Shown here piece after piece: positions 51,401-63,400 of a DNA stretch of 64,000 bases (position 1 is its first letter; every line of letters starts with the position of its first letter). Both the position numbers and the translations under genes were made by a program. This DNA is from Ashinkailepas kermadecensis (Eukaryota; Arthropoda; Thecostraca; Neolepadidae). Under the pieces are notes generated by a model. That model was not told the DNA's origin. It worked only from the letters and a program-made list of their open reading frames with translations, and searched no databases. Where the stretch lies: contig JAOTOM010005125.1 of the NCBI GenBank assembly GCA_034440615.1, forward strand, positions 728,501 to 792,500. The letters are read 5' to 3'.

Positions 51401-54400
51401 CGAGTCGCTGAGTTGTGAGCCGTACCGGTCGACATAGGGAGCGCTGATGCGGCCGGTGGCACAGCAGCTGGCAGGCCTCCCGGTAGGGAGTCTGATGGCG
51501 CTGTCTGCGTGCTGGTGACGAACTGCTGCGGGTAGTGCCGAGCTCCGCCAGCTGCAGACGTCGCAGGAGGCGCAGCCAGCGTGGCGAAGAACGGCCTCTG
51601 CGGACGGAGGTATCTTCGGTTCCGCCAGAGTATCCGGCCGCTCGGCTGATTGACGATGTAGTCGCGCCGCTGGCCGACAACGGTGACGATTCCGGCGCGA
51701 TCCCACACACCGGTTTTCGGGTTCTGCACCAGAACACGCTGCCCGACACGCAGCGGCCGATGAGTCCGCGCCGACATGTCGTATCGCTCTTTCGTTTGCA
51801 GTTTCAGGGACTCAGCACGGGCGTCGCACCGGTCTGCCGCCAGCTGCCAGCGCTTAGCGAAAGCACGGTGGTGAGCAGGAACTGCCGACCTCAGAGGGTG
51901 TCCGTACAGAATCTGCGCCGGTGAGCGCCCGTCCGCTCGCGGCGTGTTGCGAAGCTCCAGGAGGCCTCGCGCGAACACATCCGTGTCGAGTTCACCTCCG
52001 CTAGCCGTCTTCTGCACAAGTCGTTTCACGCTCTTCACTGCCGCCTCACTGTGTCCATTTCACTGAGGGTAGTGCGGGGTTGAAATCTGGTGTTGCACAC
52101 CCCACTGTCGAAGGAAGTCGCGTGTGTGTCGTGCCGAGAACTGCCCCCCTCCATCAGTCCTCAGCGTCTGGGGTACGCCGGTGGCCGCGAACAATTTGCG
52201 CAGGCGCCGTGTCAGGTCCTGAGCTGACGCTGCTCCCGAAACGAGACAGACAAACGGCCAGCCCGACAGCCTGTCTACGTACACCAAGTACGAGCGGCCC
52301 GCCCACGAGAAGTAGTCCGCAGACACTGACTGAAAGGCACGAGACGGCGTCTCCTCCGGCATCAGCGGCTCTTTCTGGAGGCTGGGCAGGTGGCGCGCAC
52401 AGAGGTCACATGCTCCTACAAAGTTTGCGATGTCCTTATCTAGGTGTGGCCAGTAAACCACCTGCCGCGCGCGTCGTTTGGTGCGTTCCACACCTTGGTG
52501 GCTGGCGTGGAGCCGTTCCAGCGTCGCCCGCCGAAGACTCTTCGGTATCACCAATCGCTGGCCGCAGACCACCAGGCTGTCGTCGACTGTGAGGCGGTCT
52601 CTGCAGCCCCAGTACGGTCGGAGCAGGGGGTCCAGCTGACTTCGGTGATCAGGAAATCCTGTCAGGATCGCCTCCTTCAGCGATATAATTTCCGGATCCG
52701 TGTCAGTAGCAGCTCGCACTTCCTCCAGAGCCGAGTCTTTGAAGGGGCTGACGTCGCCGTCCGACGCGTCAGTCGTGATGCGGTTGATCAAGCTGGAGAT
52801 CTGGTGAAGGATGTCCAGCTCAGCTTCCTCGTCCTCGGGCGTCGGGTCGTCCACTGGCGCACGAGAGAGCGCGTCCGGGACGGCGTGTAGTTTTCCCTGC
52901 CGCCAGGTGGCAGTAAAGTTGTATGGGATGAGACGCTCCCGCAGTCGTTGCAGACGAGGGTTCTCGATGTCGGCCAACGTCTTGGCGTTCAACACCGGGA
53001 CCAGAGGCCGATGATCGATCATTACCTCGAAATGTTGCATACCTTTCAGGTAGACAGAACACTTGCTGCACGCCCAGGACAGGGCGAGGAGCTCCAGCTC
53101 AATCACGGCGTATCGAGATTCTGTGTCCGTCAGAAAACGTGAACCACACTGGATCAGTCGCCACCGTCCAGCATCGTCTCGCTGTCGCAGGCAGAAGCCC
53201 AGTCCGCCGGTGCGTGCCGCGTCGGTCTCCAGCACCGTCCGCCGCCGCGGGTCGAAGAAATCGAGCACGGGCGGGGACACCAGCGCAGCCTTGACTTTGG
53301 TGAACGCCTCCGAGTGGGCAGACGTCCACATCCAGACGTTGCGGGGCCGGAGCAGCTGTCTCAGCGGCTCAGCGGCCGCCGCTATCTCGTCGGAGAAAGC
53401 TCCGAGCTGGTTGACCAGGCCCAGAAACGATCGCAGATCTGTGATACTGCTGGGCTGAGGGTAATCCTTGATGGCGCGCAACTTCTTGCCATCGACGGTG
53501 TAGCCGGCTGAGCTGACGGAGAAGCCGCAGAACTCAACTTTCTCTTCTGCAAACACACATTTATCCGGGTTCAAAGTGATGCCCAGCTCGTCACACTTCT
53601 TGATTATTTCCCAGACGTGGCGCACGTGTGCAGCGTAGTCGGAGTCATACGCCAACCAGTCATCCACCACGTGTACCGTGTTGGGGATGTTGCCCATCCC
53701 AACGTCACCGCGGTTGTTGTACACGTCTCCAGAGCAGTTGATGCCCATGGGTGCCCTCTTGTAGCGGTAGCGCCCCCACGGTGTGATAAAACACGTGAGG
53801 TCACGATCCTCGTCGCGGATTTTCACCTGATGGTACCCGGCCTTGCAGTCAAGCTTGGTGAAGAAGGTGGCTCCCGGCGGGATCGATGCTACCGCATCGT
53901 GGGGTATGCGAGCGGGATGCACGGGTCTCTTCACGAAGCGGTTCAGCTTGGTGAAGTCGACTGTGAGGCGACAACCGGATACTGCGCCGTCTGGAGTTCT
54001 CTTCGGAACTGGGACGAGAGCATGGCACCAGGGCGTCGGATGCTCAACTGGCTCTATTACGTCCTTGTCCAGCAGCTCGTCCAGCTGACTTCGAACATCC
54101 TCCCTCCAGCAAAACGGTATGATGCGGGCCGTCGTCAGGGTGTAGGGGACAGCGTTGTCCGTCAGCTCTATCTTCATGGGGTTCCCCTTCATCTTCCGCA
54201 GCTTCGCCTTCATGTCAAATACACGCGGAAACTCCGCCTTCAAAGCCTCGAAATGTTCTTGCCGTTGACGCGCGGAAGGGGTGCCACCACTGCAGGTTGG
54301 TGGTCCGCTGAGCTTGTCGGAACAAGGAGCGCGTCGTGTTGTCGGCACCGGTATCCTGCTGCCGGGGGCAGCGCAGGAGTCGACACGCCGGCCGTTAGCG

Positions 54401-57400
54401 ACGGAGGCCACGCGTCGCTTCCCCGAGGCAGGGGCACTGGCCAGGTCGGCACTCGCTGATCTGCCATTCTCCATGCGGCGAATCTGCTGCGGAAAGTTTG
54501 ACGGAAGTATGCCCAGCCGGACGCAGTCATGCCACGACAGAAGTGGCGAGTGAAGGGATGGGAGCACCGAAACCTCCACTCTGCGTGTAACGTCCCCCAG
54601 CTGCAGCGTCAGATCACATGTGCCGATACACTGCATTTTTCGGCCATCCGCCGTCCACAGAGTAGTTGTAGACGGATGGAGATCTTTGCGCGACACACCC
54701 AAAGCCTCAGCGTGCTTCAGAGACACCGCTGATGTCTCGGCACCCGTGTCCGGCGTCCAGATACTCGTCACTGTGCTGCCATCGTGCCGATGTAGACGGA
54801 GCGGTATCTGCGGGGACCGCTTAGCAGAGACGCCTTGCAGTCGCACATCTGATAGGCGAATGTTCATCAGCTGCAGTTCATCGCCATCACAAAAGTTAGG
54901 CGAGAATTCATCGCAGACATCGTCCGCAGCAACCGCTGACACCTGGCGGCGCGGCCGGTAAGCTGAGCTGTCGCGGCGGTCACGGGTGTCGCTGCGCGCG
55001 GTGCGTGCGCCGCGAGGCCGGCCGGCTGGTGTACCCTGGCGGCCACGAGAAGAACTAGCCGCGCGCCGCTGATCACCGCCGTTCGCCCGGCCGCGGCACA
55101 CCGCGGCAAAATGACCCACTGCACGGCAATTATTGCAGGTGCGACCGAGGGCCGGGCACTCCCGGGAGCCGCGATGCTGTGCCGCTCCACACCGAAGGCA
55201 CCGGGCAGTTGTCACGGGTTCAGCACTGTTGGACCGGCGTCGACTGCGGTCTCTTCTGTAACGGGATACCCGGTTCACTGTTGGCTCCAGGGGGCCGCGA
55301 ATCGCCGAACTATTGTGTGAGGCAGACTCAGAGGCACGGCAAATGTCCAACGCCTTCTGGAAAGTGAGGTCAGGTGCTTCCAGCATCCGACGCCGAGCGT
55401 CGCCGTCGTTGGTGCCGACGACGAGATGATCGCGATATCGATCGTCGGTGCAGTGGGTGCAGAAATTGCAACACGATGCAATCTCTTTGAGGGAGCAGAT
55501 GTAGTCGTCGACGGACTCGCCAGCCTGCTGGAAACGACAGCTGAAGTCGCGCCGGTCTATTACCACGTTCCTCTGTCGCCGAAGGTGGGTGTACATCGCC
55601 GTGATGACGTCAGTCATGCTGGCGTCCGCTGCGACCGGCAGCCCGAAACGAACGACGCGCGCCCAATCGTCGTCGAGCACTGCCAGCAGGGCCGCTTTTT
55701 GCTCTTCCGGCGTCAAATCGGGAACGTGCGTGAGCAGGCAGTATCCTTCGAATTTCTGCTTCCACGCCTCAAATTCCATGAGCGTGGCGGAGGAGGCTAG
55801 GTGGGGAATAGGCGTGCCCGCAGCCGGCATCCGGACCCGAGGTCGTACACCAGTAGCCGCAGCCGCAGGAACCGGTGCACCGGCCGGGACGTCGCCCACG
55901 GCAGCGGGAGGGTGACCGGCGGGGGTCGGACAGAACCGCTCCAGCAATGCCGTGAGCCGTTCCTCGCGCCGAGCAGAAGCTTCGGCCATATCTAGCTGCT
56001 GCTGTAGCATGCGGGTAAGCGCATCCACTTCAGGTTTCGCTACCGCAGCCGCGTCAGAATCACCACCACCCATGACCGCACTGCAGTGGACACCGCCTGT
56101 CGAGCACAGTCACAGTTCACGAAAAATCACTGATCGCCAATCCACACTAAGCACTGCTGTTCACGTGAACACACTTGTCATCCTCTAACAGACTGCCGAC
56201 CGCGCCATGTTATGCGTGGGAGTCTACGATTTCTGGTTCGCGTCTGTGAGGAGCGCACGTCCGAACACACAGGCTGTTGCCGAGTCACTCTATTGGTATA
56301 TGCCCGGGTTGGCTCACCGGACCTAATCCCGGGTGGGCGGCCGGGTCATGGCCGCACACTGCCTGAGGGTAGAGGTGCCAAGTCTGGTAAGACTGGCACC
56401 AACTATGCGTGTGATGCCAAATGGCCCACACCACACCAGTGTATGACCAGCGCCTGGCCACACCAGCTAATGGTGACATGACGTCAACGGTGATGTCAAC
56501 GACGACACGTGACACGGGATACACGCCTGACCCGCCGGACACACGCTGGCTACACCGGACACATCCTGGACCCGCCGGACACATCCTGGACCCGCCGGAC
56601 ACATGCCCTAACCAGCCGGACACATGTTGTACCCGCCAGACACACGCTGACTTCGGCAACACCAACCGAACCTGACATGGCCCGAACTGACTCGGTGCCT
56701 GGCCGTCAGACTGACACTGCGGTACACAGCCTCGGTGACCTAACCAGACGTGACCCCGCCTCGGTCCCAGTGACCTGATGCGGTGGTGACCTGGGACCAA
56801 GTGCGCTCTGACTGCTACCTGCCATTGTCATTTGTCGCCTTCCGACAGCGCCACGTGACAATAGTTTCAGATCAGTGACTTGACCTGCCCTGACCTGATA
56901 TCCGTGGGAGGTGGCCGGGAAACGGGCGGCCGGCGCCGTCTGCCGCTGTACAGGCGCCGCCTGCTGAGGAGCCGGAGCCAGGGAGTGCTGTACCCGCTCA
57001 CACAGTGACACTGCTGCCGGCTGTGGGGGTCATCGGAGGTCAGAGCCGGAGCCAGGGAGTGCTGAACCCGCTCACACAGTGACACCGCTTCCGGCTGTGG
57101 GGTTCACCGGAGGCGATCAGAAGTCAGTAGAGGTCACCAGAGGTCAGTAGAGGGGTCAACAGAGCGTATATAGCGTCCACAGAAATCAGTAGAGGTGAGT
57201 AGAGGTCAGCAGAGCTCGGCAAGGGTCAGTACATTCGGTAGAGATCACACAGTGACACCAAAGATGGCTGAGGAGCTTAGTAGTGTTCAGTAGAGATCCC
57301 AATAGATCGAAAGAGGCCACGAGGGGTTGTTTGTTATTTGGGCTTAAGGGCGCACCGACTACGATGTCATTTAGCGCCCATTGGCCACGAGAGGTCACCA

Positions 57401-60400
57401 ACAAGTCAACCGAGGCTGGTAGAAGTAAGTAGATGAGGAGCGTTTGCTGTGTAAGTCAGCAGAGCTCACACAACGATACAGCAGCTGACTGTGGAGGTCA
57501 AGGGCGGTCACACAGGGCTACAGTGTGCCTCTGTGCCGGCGCATGTCCCGTGTTCCCTGCACACCAGACGCAGCTTACTCCGGGCACCTCCGCCTGGGGC
57601 CTCGTCGGCTCATTGGTCAGGAGGGCCGGGCGAGGACAAACACTCATTGTTTGCCATGCAACGCCACGTGGCTAACATTATTAACTAACATTATTCGTTT
57701 TGCTGGGGAGGGGGAGGAGAGACGACTGCGCCCTGTCTAAACAACCCGCCGCCCCCGCCTGGCACCAGTTGGATGCCGCCTTGAGAATGCGGCACAATAG
57801 CCGGTGCCTGGTACCATACCATCTGGTAGTGTACCAACCATCTGGTACTTCAAACCAGCGTGGAACCGGCGACTCTGCAGCACTCTTAGTACCACCATCC
57901 GGCGCCAGCTGTACCCCAGCGCCGTATCTGGCGCCAGCTCTACACCCGGCAGAAGATGAGTGTCGGCCTGGCGCCGTCACCCGCCACTCACGTCCACGCA
58001 GTCTCCCAGGTAGCCGAGCGCCGGCACCCGCCACTCACGTCCACGCAGTCTCCCAGGTAGCCGAGCGCCGGCACCCGCCACTCACGTCCACGCAGTCCCC
58101 GAGGTAGCCGAGCGCCGGCACCCGCCACTCACGTCCACGCAGTCTCCCAGGTAGCCGAGCGCCGGCACCCGCCACTCACGTCCACGCAGTCTCCCAGGTA
58201 GCCGAGCGCCGGCACCCGCCACTCACGTCCACGCAGTCTCCCAGGTAGCCGAGCGCCGGCACCCGCCACTCACGTCCACGCAGTCTCCCAGGTAGCCGAG
58301 CGCCGTCTCCATGCTGCCCTGTGACGTCAGCAGCTCGGCGTAGCGCAGCAGCTTCCGCTGCATGCCACCAGATGTCAGCGGCGTCGCCGTGCCGGCCAGC
58401 TGGTTGGCGCGGTACAGCGTCATCACCTGCTCCATCAGGTCCTGCCGGCGGGACACGCGCGGCGTCATCACCAGCTGGAGGGTGGATACGCAGAGCGTGC
58501 TATTATTGTGATCAGGGTGATAGTACCGATTGCGATGGACGAGATGATGTGTGTTGGCAATGACCGACGCACACGTGCAAAACATCAGCTGACGCCACCG
58601 TGCACAGGGGCACAACAGGTGCGCGCCAAAACTGGAAGCGCGCGTCTTACCATAAAACCAAATGCACACGCACACTTTAATTGTGACCAGGTCACCCAGG
58701 TCACATTGCCGGCAGTTGCTGCTGGGTAATTCTTGTTCATATCGGTCAAATGCTGATGGTTTGCTTCGGAATGTAGAATATAAGGATCCTGAAATGACAC
58801 ATTCAGCTCGCCTCCCTCCCTCCCAGACACACTTGCAGGGCGGCGGGCCGGGTCCGCTCCCAACACTCCACCAGCCCCTCCCTCCCTCCCAGACACACCT
58901 GCAGGGCGGCGGGTGAGGTGGCGGCGGGCCGGGTCCGCTCCCAACACTCCACCAGCCCCTCCCTCCCTCCCAGACACACCTGCAGGGCGGCGGGCCGGGT
59001 CCGCTCCCAACACTCCACCAGCCCCTCCCTCCCTCCCAGACACACCTGCGGTGAGGTGGCGGCGGGCCGGGTCCGCTCCCAACACTCCACCAGCCCTTCC
59101 CTCCCTCCCAGACACACCTGTCTCCCCCGTAGGGCGGCGGGTGAGGTGGCGGCGGGCCGGGTCCGCTCCCAACATTCCACCAGCCCCTCCCTCCCTTCTA
59201 GACACACCTGTAGGGCGGCGGGTGAGGTGGCGGCGGGCCGGGTCCGCTCCCAACACTCCACCAGCCCCTCCCTCCCTCCCAGACACACCTGTAGGGCGGC
59301 GGGTGAGGTGGCGGCGGGCCGGGTCCGCTCCCAACACTCCACCAGCCCCTCCCTCCCTTCTAGACACACCTGTAGGGCGGCGGGTGAGGTGGCGGCGGGC
59401 CGGGTCCGCTCCCAACACTCCACCAGCCCCTCACTCCCTCCCAGACACACCTGTAGGGCGGCGGGTGAGGTGGCGGCGGGCCGGGTCCGCTCCCAACACT
59501 CCACCAGCCCCCTCCCTCACTCCCAGACACACCTGTAGGGCGGCGGGTGAGGTGGCGGCGGGCCGGGTCCGCTCCCAACACTCCACCAGCCCCTCCCTCC
59601 CTCCCAGACACACCTGTAGGGCGGCGGGTGAGGTGGCGGCGGGCCGGGTCCGCTCCCAACACTCCACCAGCCCCTCCCTCCCAGACACACCTGTAGGGCG
59701 GCGGGTGAGGTGGCGGCGGGCCGGGTCCGCTCCCAACACTCCACCAGCCCCTCCCTCCCTCCCAGACACACCTGTAGGGCGGCGGGTGAGGTGGCGGCGG
59801 GCCGGGTCCGCTCCCAACACTCCACCAGCCCCTCCCTCCCTCCCAGACACACCTGCAGGGCGGCGGGTGAGGTGGCGGCGGGCCGGGTCCGCTCCCAACA
59901 CTCCACCAGCCTGTCCACACTGCCGGCGCACACGTAGCAGAGCAGTGCGTTCGTCCACATCGCCTCTGTGTGCTGCAGCTCAAGGCGGGCGCCGAGCTCC
60001 TCTGAGAACACATACACATGGTGGTCACTGTCAGTCATGAGGTCGGACCACTGCAGGTCCGAGCCTCTCTGGGCGCGGAGCTTCTCTGAGAACACATACA
60101 CATGGTGGTCACTGTCAGCCATGAGGTCGGACCACTGCAGGTCCGAGCTCCTCTGAGAACACATACACATGGTGGTCACTGTCAGTCATGAGGTCGGACC
60201 ACTGCAGGTCCGAGCTCCTCTGAGAACACATACACATGGTGGTCACTGTCAGTCATGAGGTCGGACCACTGCAGGTCCGAGCCCCTCTGAGAAAAAAATG
60301 GTGGTCACTGTCAGTCATGAGGTCGGACCACTGCAGGTCCGAGCTCCTCTGAGAACACATACACATGGTGGTCACTGTCAGTCATGAGGTCGGACCACTG

Positions 60401-63400
60401 CAGGTCCGAGCTCCTCTGAGAACACATACACATGGTGGTCACTGTCAGTCATGAGGTCGGACCACTGCAGGTCCGAGCTCCTCTGAGAACACATACACAT
60501 GGTGGTCACTGTCAGTCATGAGGTCGGACCACTGCAGGTCCGAGCCCCTCTGGGCTCGCGGAGCTTCTCTGATAACACACGACACCCGGTCACCATTGTG
60601 CTAGTCTGTCGGTCGTCACAGGCAAGCTGCATGTCCGACCCCATATGGCAGCAACGGACACCAGCGGTCTCCGCATCACCCGCCATGGGGAGACGTGGCT
60701 GCGTGGGAATGGACGGCGGGGCCGGGAGTCAGCACGACCACGAACGCCTCTCGCCAGGGCCGGGACTCACCGCAGAGCGCCTCTCGCCAGGGCCGGGACT
60801 CACCGCAGAGCGCCTCTCGCCAGGGCCGGGACTCACCGCAGAGCGCCTCTCGCCAGGGCCGGGACTCACCGCAGAGCGCCTCTCGCCAGGGCCGGGACTC
60901 ACCACAGAGCGCCTGTCGCCAGGGCCGGGACTCACCGCAGAGGGCCTCTCGCCAGGGCCGGGACTCACCACAGAGGGCCTCTCGCCAGGGCCGGGACTCA
61001 CCACAGAGGGCCTCTCGCCAGGGCCGGGACTCACCACAGAGGGCCGACGTCTGCTGCGGCGGCGCGTGGGTCAGCACGGCCACGAGCGCCTCTCGCCAGG
61101 AGCCGGGGTCACAGCGCGACACGACCGTGGACCAGTCGTGGCTGACGAGCGCGCTGATGAGCCGGGACAGGTCCGTCTTCATCGACTGAAACGGGCCGAG
61201 GTGTTCACCGGGGGAAACTGGCCCAGGTGTTCACCGGGGGAAACTGGCCCAGGTGTTCACCGAGGGAAACTGCACTGATTAGAGCACTGCACAGGCTAAA
61301 ACGGGCCCAGGTGGTCACCGAGGGAAACTGCAGTGACTAGAGTACTTCACAGGCTAAAACAGGCCGAGGTCTCCATCGGGGGAAACTAGTGATTAGAGTT
61401 CTTCACAGACTGATTAAAGGCAAGGTCTTCACCGAGGGGAAACTGCAGTGATTAGAGTTCTATACAGACTGAAACAGGGCCAGGTAGCATCGAGGGAAAC
61501 TGCAGTGATTAGAGTTCTTCACAGACTGAAATAGGGTGAGGTCTGCATTGACCAACTGAGACGACTTCATTCATCAAACTACATCAGATTTTCATTGACC
61601 ACAACAGAGCGACGCAAGGCCCTGATAAATTAAGGCAGGCGAACCCTTCACTGAGTGAGATGAATGCCAGTTCTTTTTCCACCACTGCACAACACACAAC
61701 ACGCAACCACACATCGCAACCAACAACCACACAACCACACATCGCAACCGACAACCACACAACCACACACATAACAACACACAACCACACAACCACACAA
61801 ATAACAACACACAACCACACAACCACACACATAACAACACACAACCACACAACACCTGCATACAACACACACACACACACACACACACAATGCAAACATC
61901 TTCGCACAACAGCACCGCCAGACACCACCTACCCTCGGCTGGCAGCGCCAAGCTGCCGTGTCGCCGCCGCCGCGCCACCCACATCACAGTACACGGAGCG
62001 GCGCCACGCACATCACAGTCCACGGAGCGGCGCCACCCACGTCACAGTCCACGGACCGGCGCCACCCACGTCACGGTACATGGAGCGGCGCCACCCACGT
62101 CACAGCACACGGAGCGGCGCCACCCACGTCACGGTACATGGAGCGGCGCCACCCACGTCACAGCACACGGAGCGGCGCCACCCACGTCACGGTACATGGA
62201 GCGGCGCCACCCACGTCACAGCACACGGAGCGGCGCCACCCACGTCACGGTACATGGAGCGGCGCCACCCACGTCACAGTCCACGGACCGGCGCCACCCA
62301 CATCACAGTCCACGGAGCGGCGCCACCCACGTCACAGTCCACGGACCGGCGCCACCCACGTCACGGTACATGGAGCGGCGCCACCCACGTCACAGCACAC
62401 GGAGCGGCGCCACCCACGTCACGGTACAGGAGCGGCGCCCCACGTCACAGCACACGGAGCGGCGCCACCCACGTCACAGTCCGGCGGGCCACCCGGACGG
62501 CGCCACCCACGTCACGGTACATGGAGCGGCGCCACCCACGTCACAGACACGGAGCGGCGCCACCCACGTCACAGTCCACGGAGCGGCGCCACCCACGTCA
62601 CAGTCCACGGAGCGGCGCCACCCACGTCACAGTACACGGACCGGCGCCACCCACGTCACGGTACATGGAGCGGCGCCACCCACGTCACAGTCCACGGAGC
62701 GGCACCACCCACGTCACAGTACACGGACCGGCGCCACCCACGTCACAGTACACGGACCGGCGCCACCCACGTCACAGTACACGGACCGGCGCCACCCACG
62801 TCACAGTTACACGGACCGGCGCCACCCACGTCACAGTACACGGACCGGCGCCACCCCACCCACCCACGTCACAGTACACGGACCGGCGCCACCCACGTCA
62901 CAGTACACGGAGACCGGCGCCACCCACGTCACAGTACACGGACCGGCGCCACCCACGTCACAGTACACGGACGCGGCGCCACCCACGTCACAGTACACGG
63001 AGCGGCGCCACCCACGTCACAGTACACGGACCGGCGCCACCCACGTCACAGTACACGGACCGGCGCCACCCACGTCACAGTACACGGAGCGGCGCCACCC
63101 ACGTCACAGTACACGGACCGGCGCCACCCACGTCACAGTACACGGACCGGCGCCACCCACGTCACAGTACACGGACCGGCGCCACCCACGTCACAGTACA
63201 CGGACCGGCGCCACCCACGTCACAGTACAGAGCGGCGCCACCCACGTCAGGTACATGGACCGGCGCCACCCACGTCACAGTACACGGACCGGCGCCACCC
63301 ACGTCACAGTACACGGAGCGGCGCCACCCACGTCACGGTACACGGAGCGGCGCCACCCACGTCACGGTACACGGACCGGCGCCACCCACGTCACAGTACA

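Larger units (their letters stand above)
50726..56438 (-). mobile_element. Full-length Ty3/gypsy-type LTR retrotransposon inside a SEC31 intron
   Basis: 5713 bp flanked by the 5-bp target duplication GTGTA (50721-50725 and 56439-56443). Two 231-bp LTRs, TG...CA, differ at one base that I can see, which indicates a recent insertion. The element is on the minus strand, the same sense as SEC31, and sits between the exons ending at 56895 and starting at 46956. Order: 5' LTR, primer-binding site, gag-pol frame, polypurine tract, 3' LTR. No envelope-like frame is seen; only about 320 bases separate the end of the polyprotein from the 3' LTR. The frame is interrupted by one stop codon, so this copy is probably non-autonomous. 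Confidence 0.95.
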
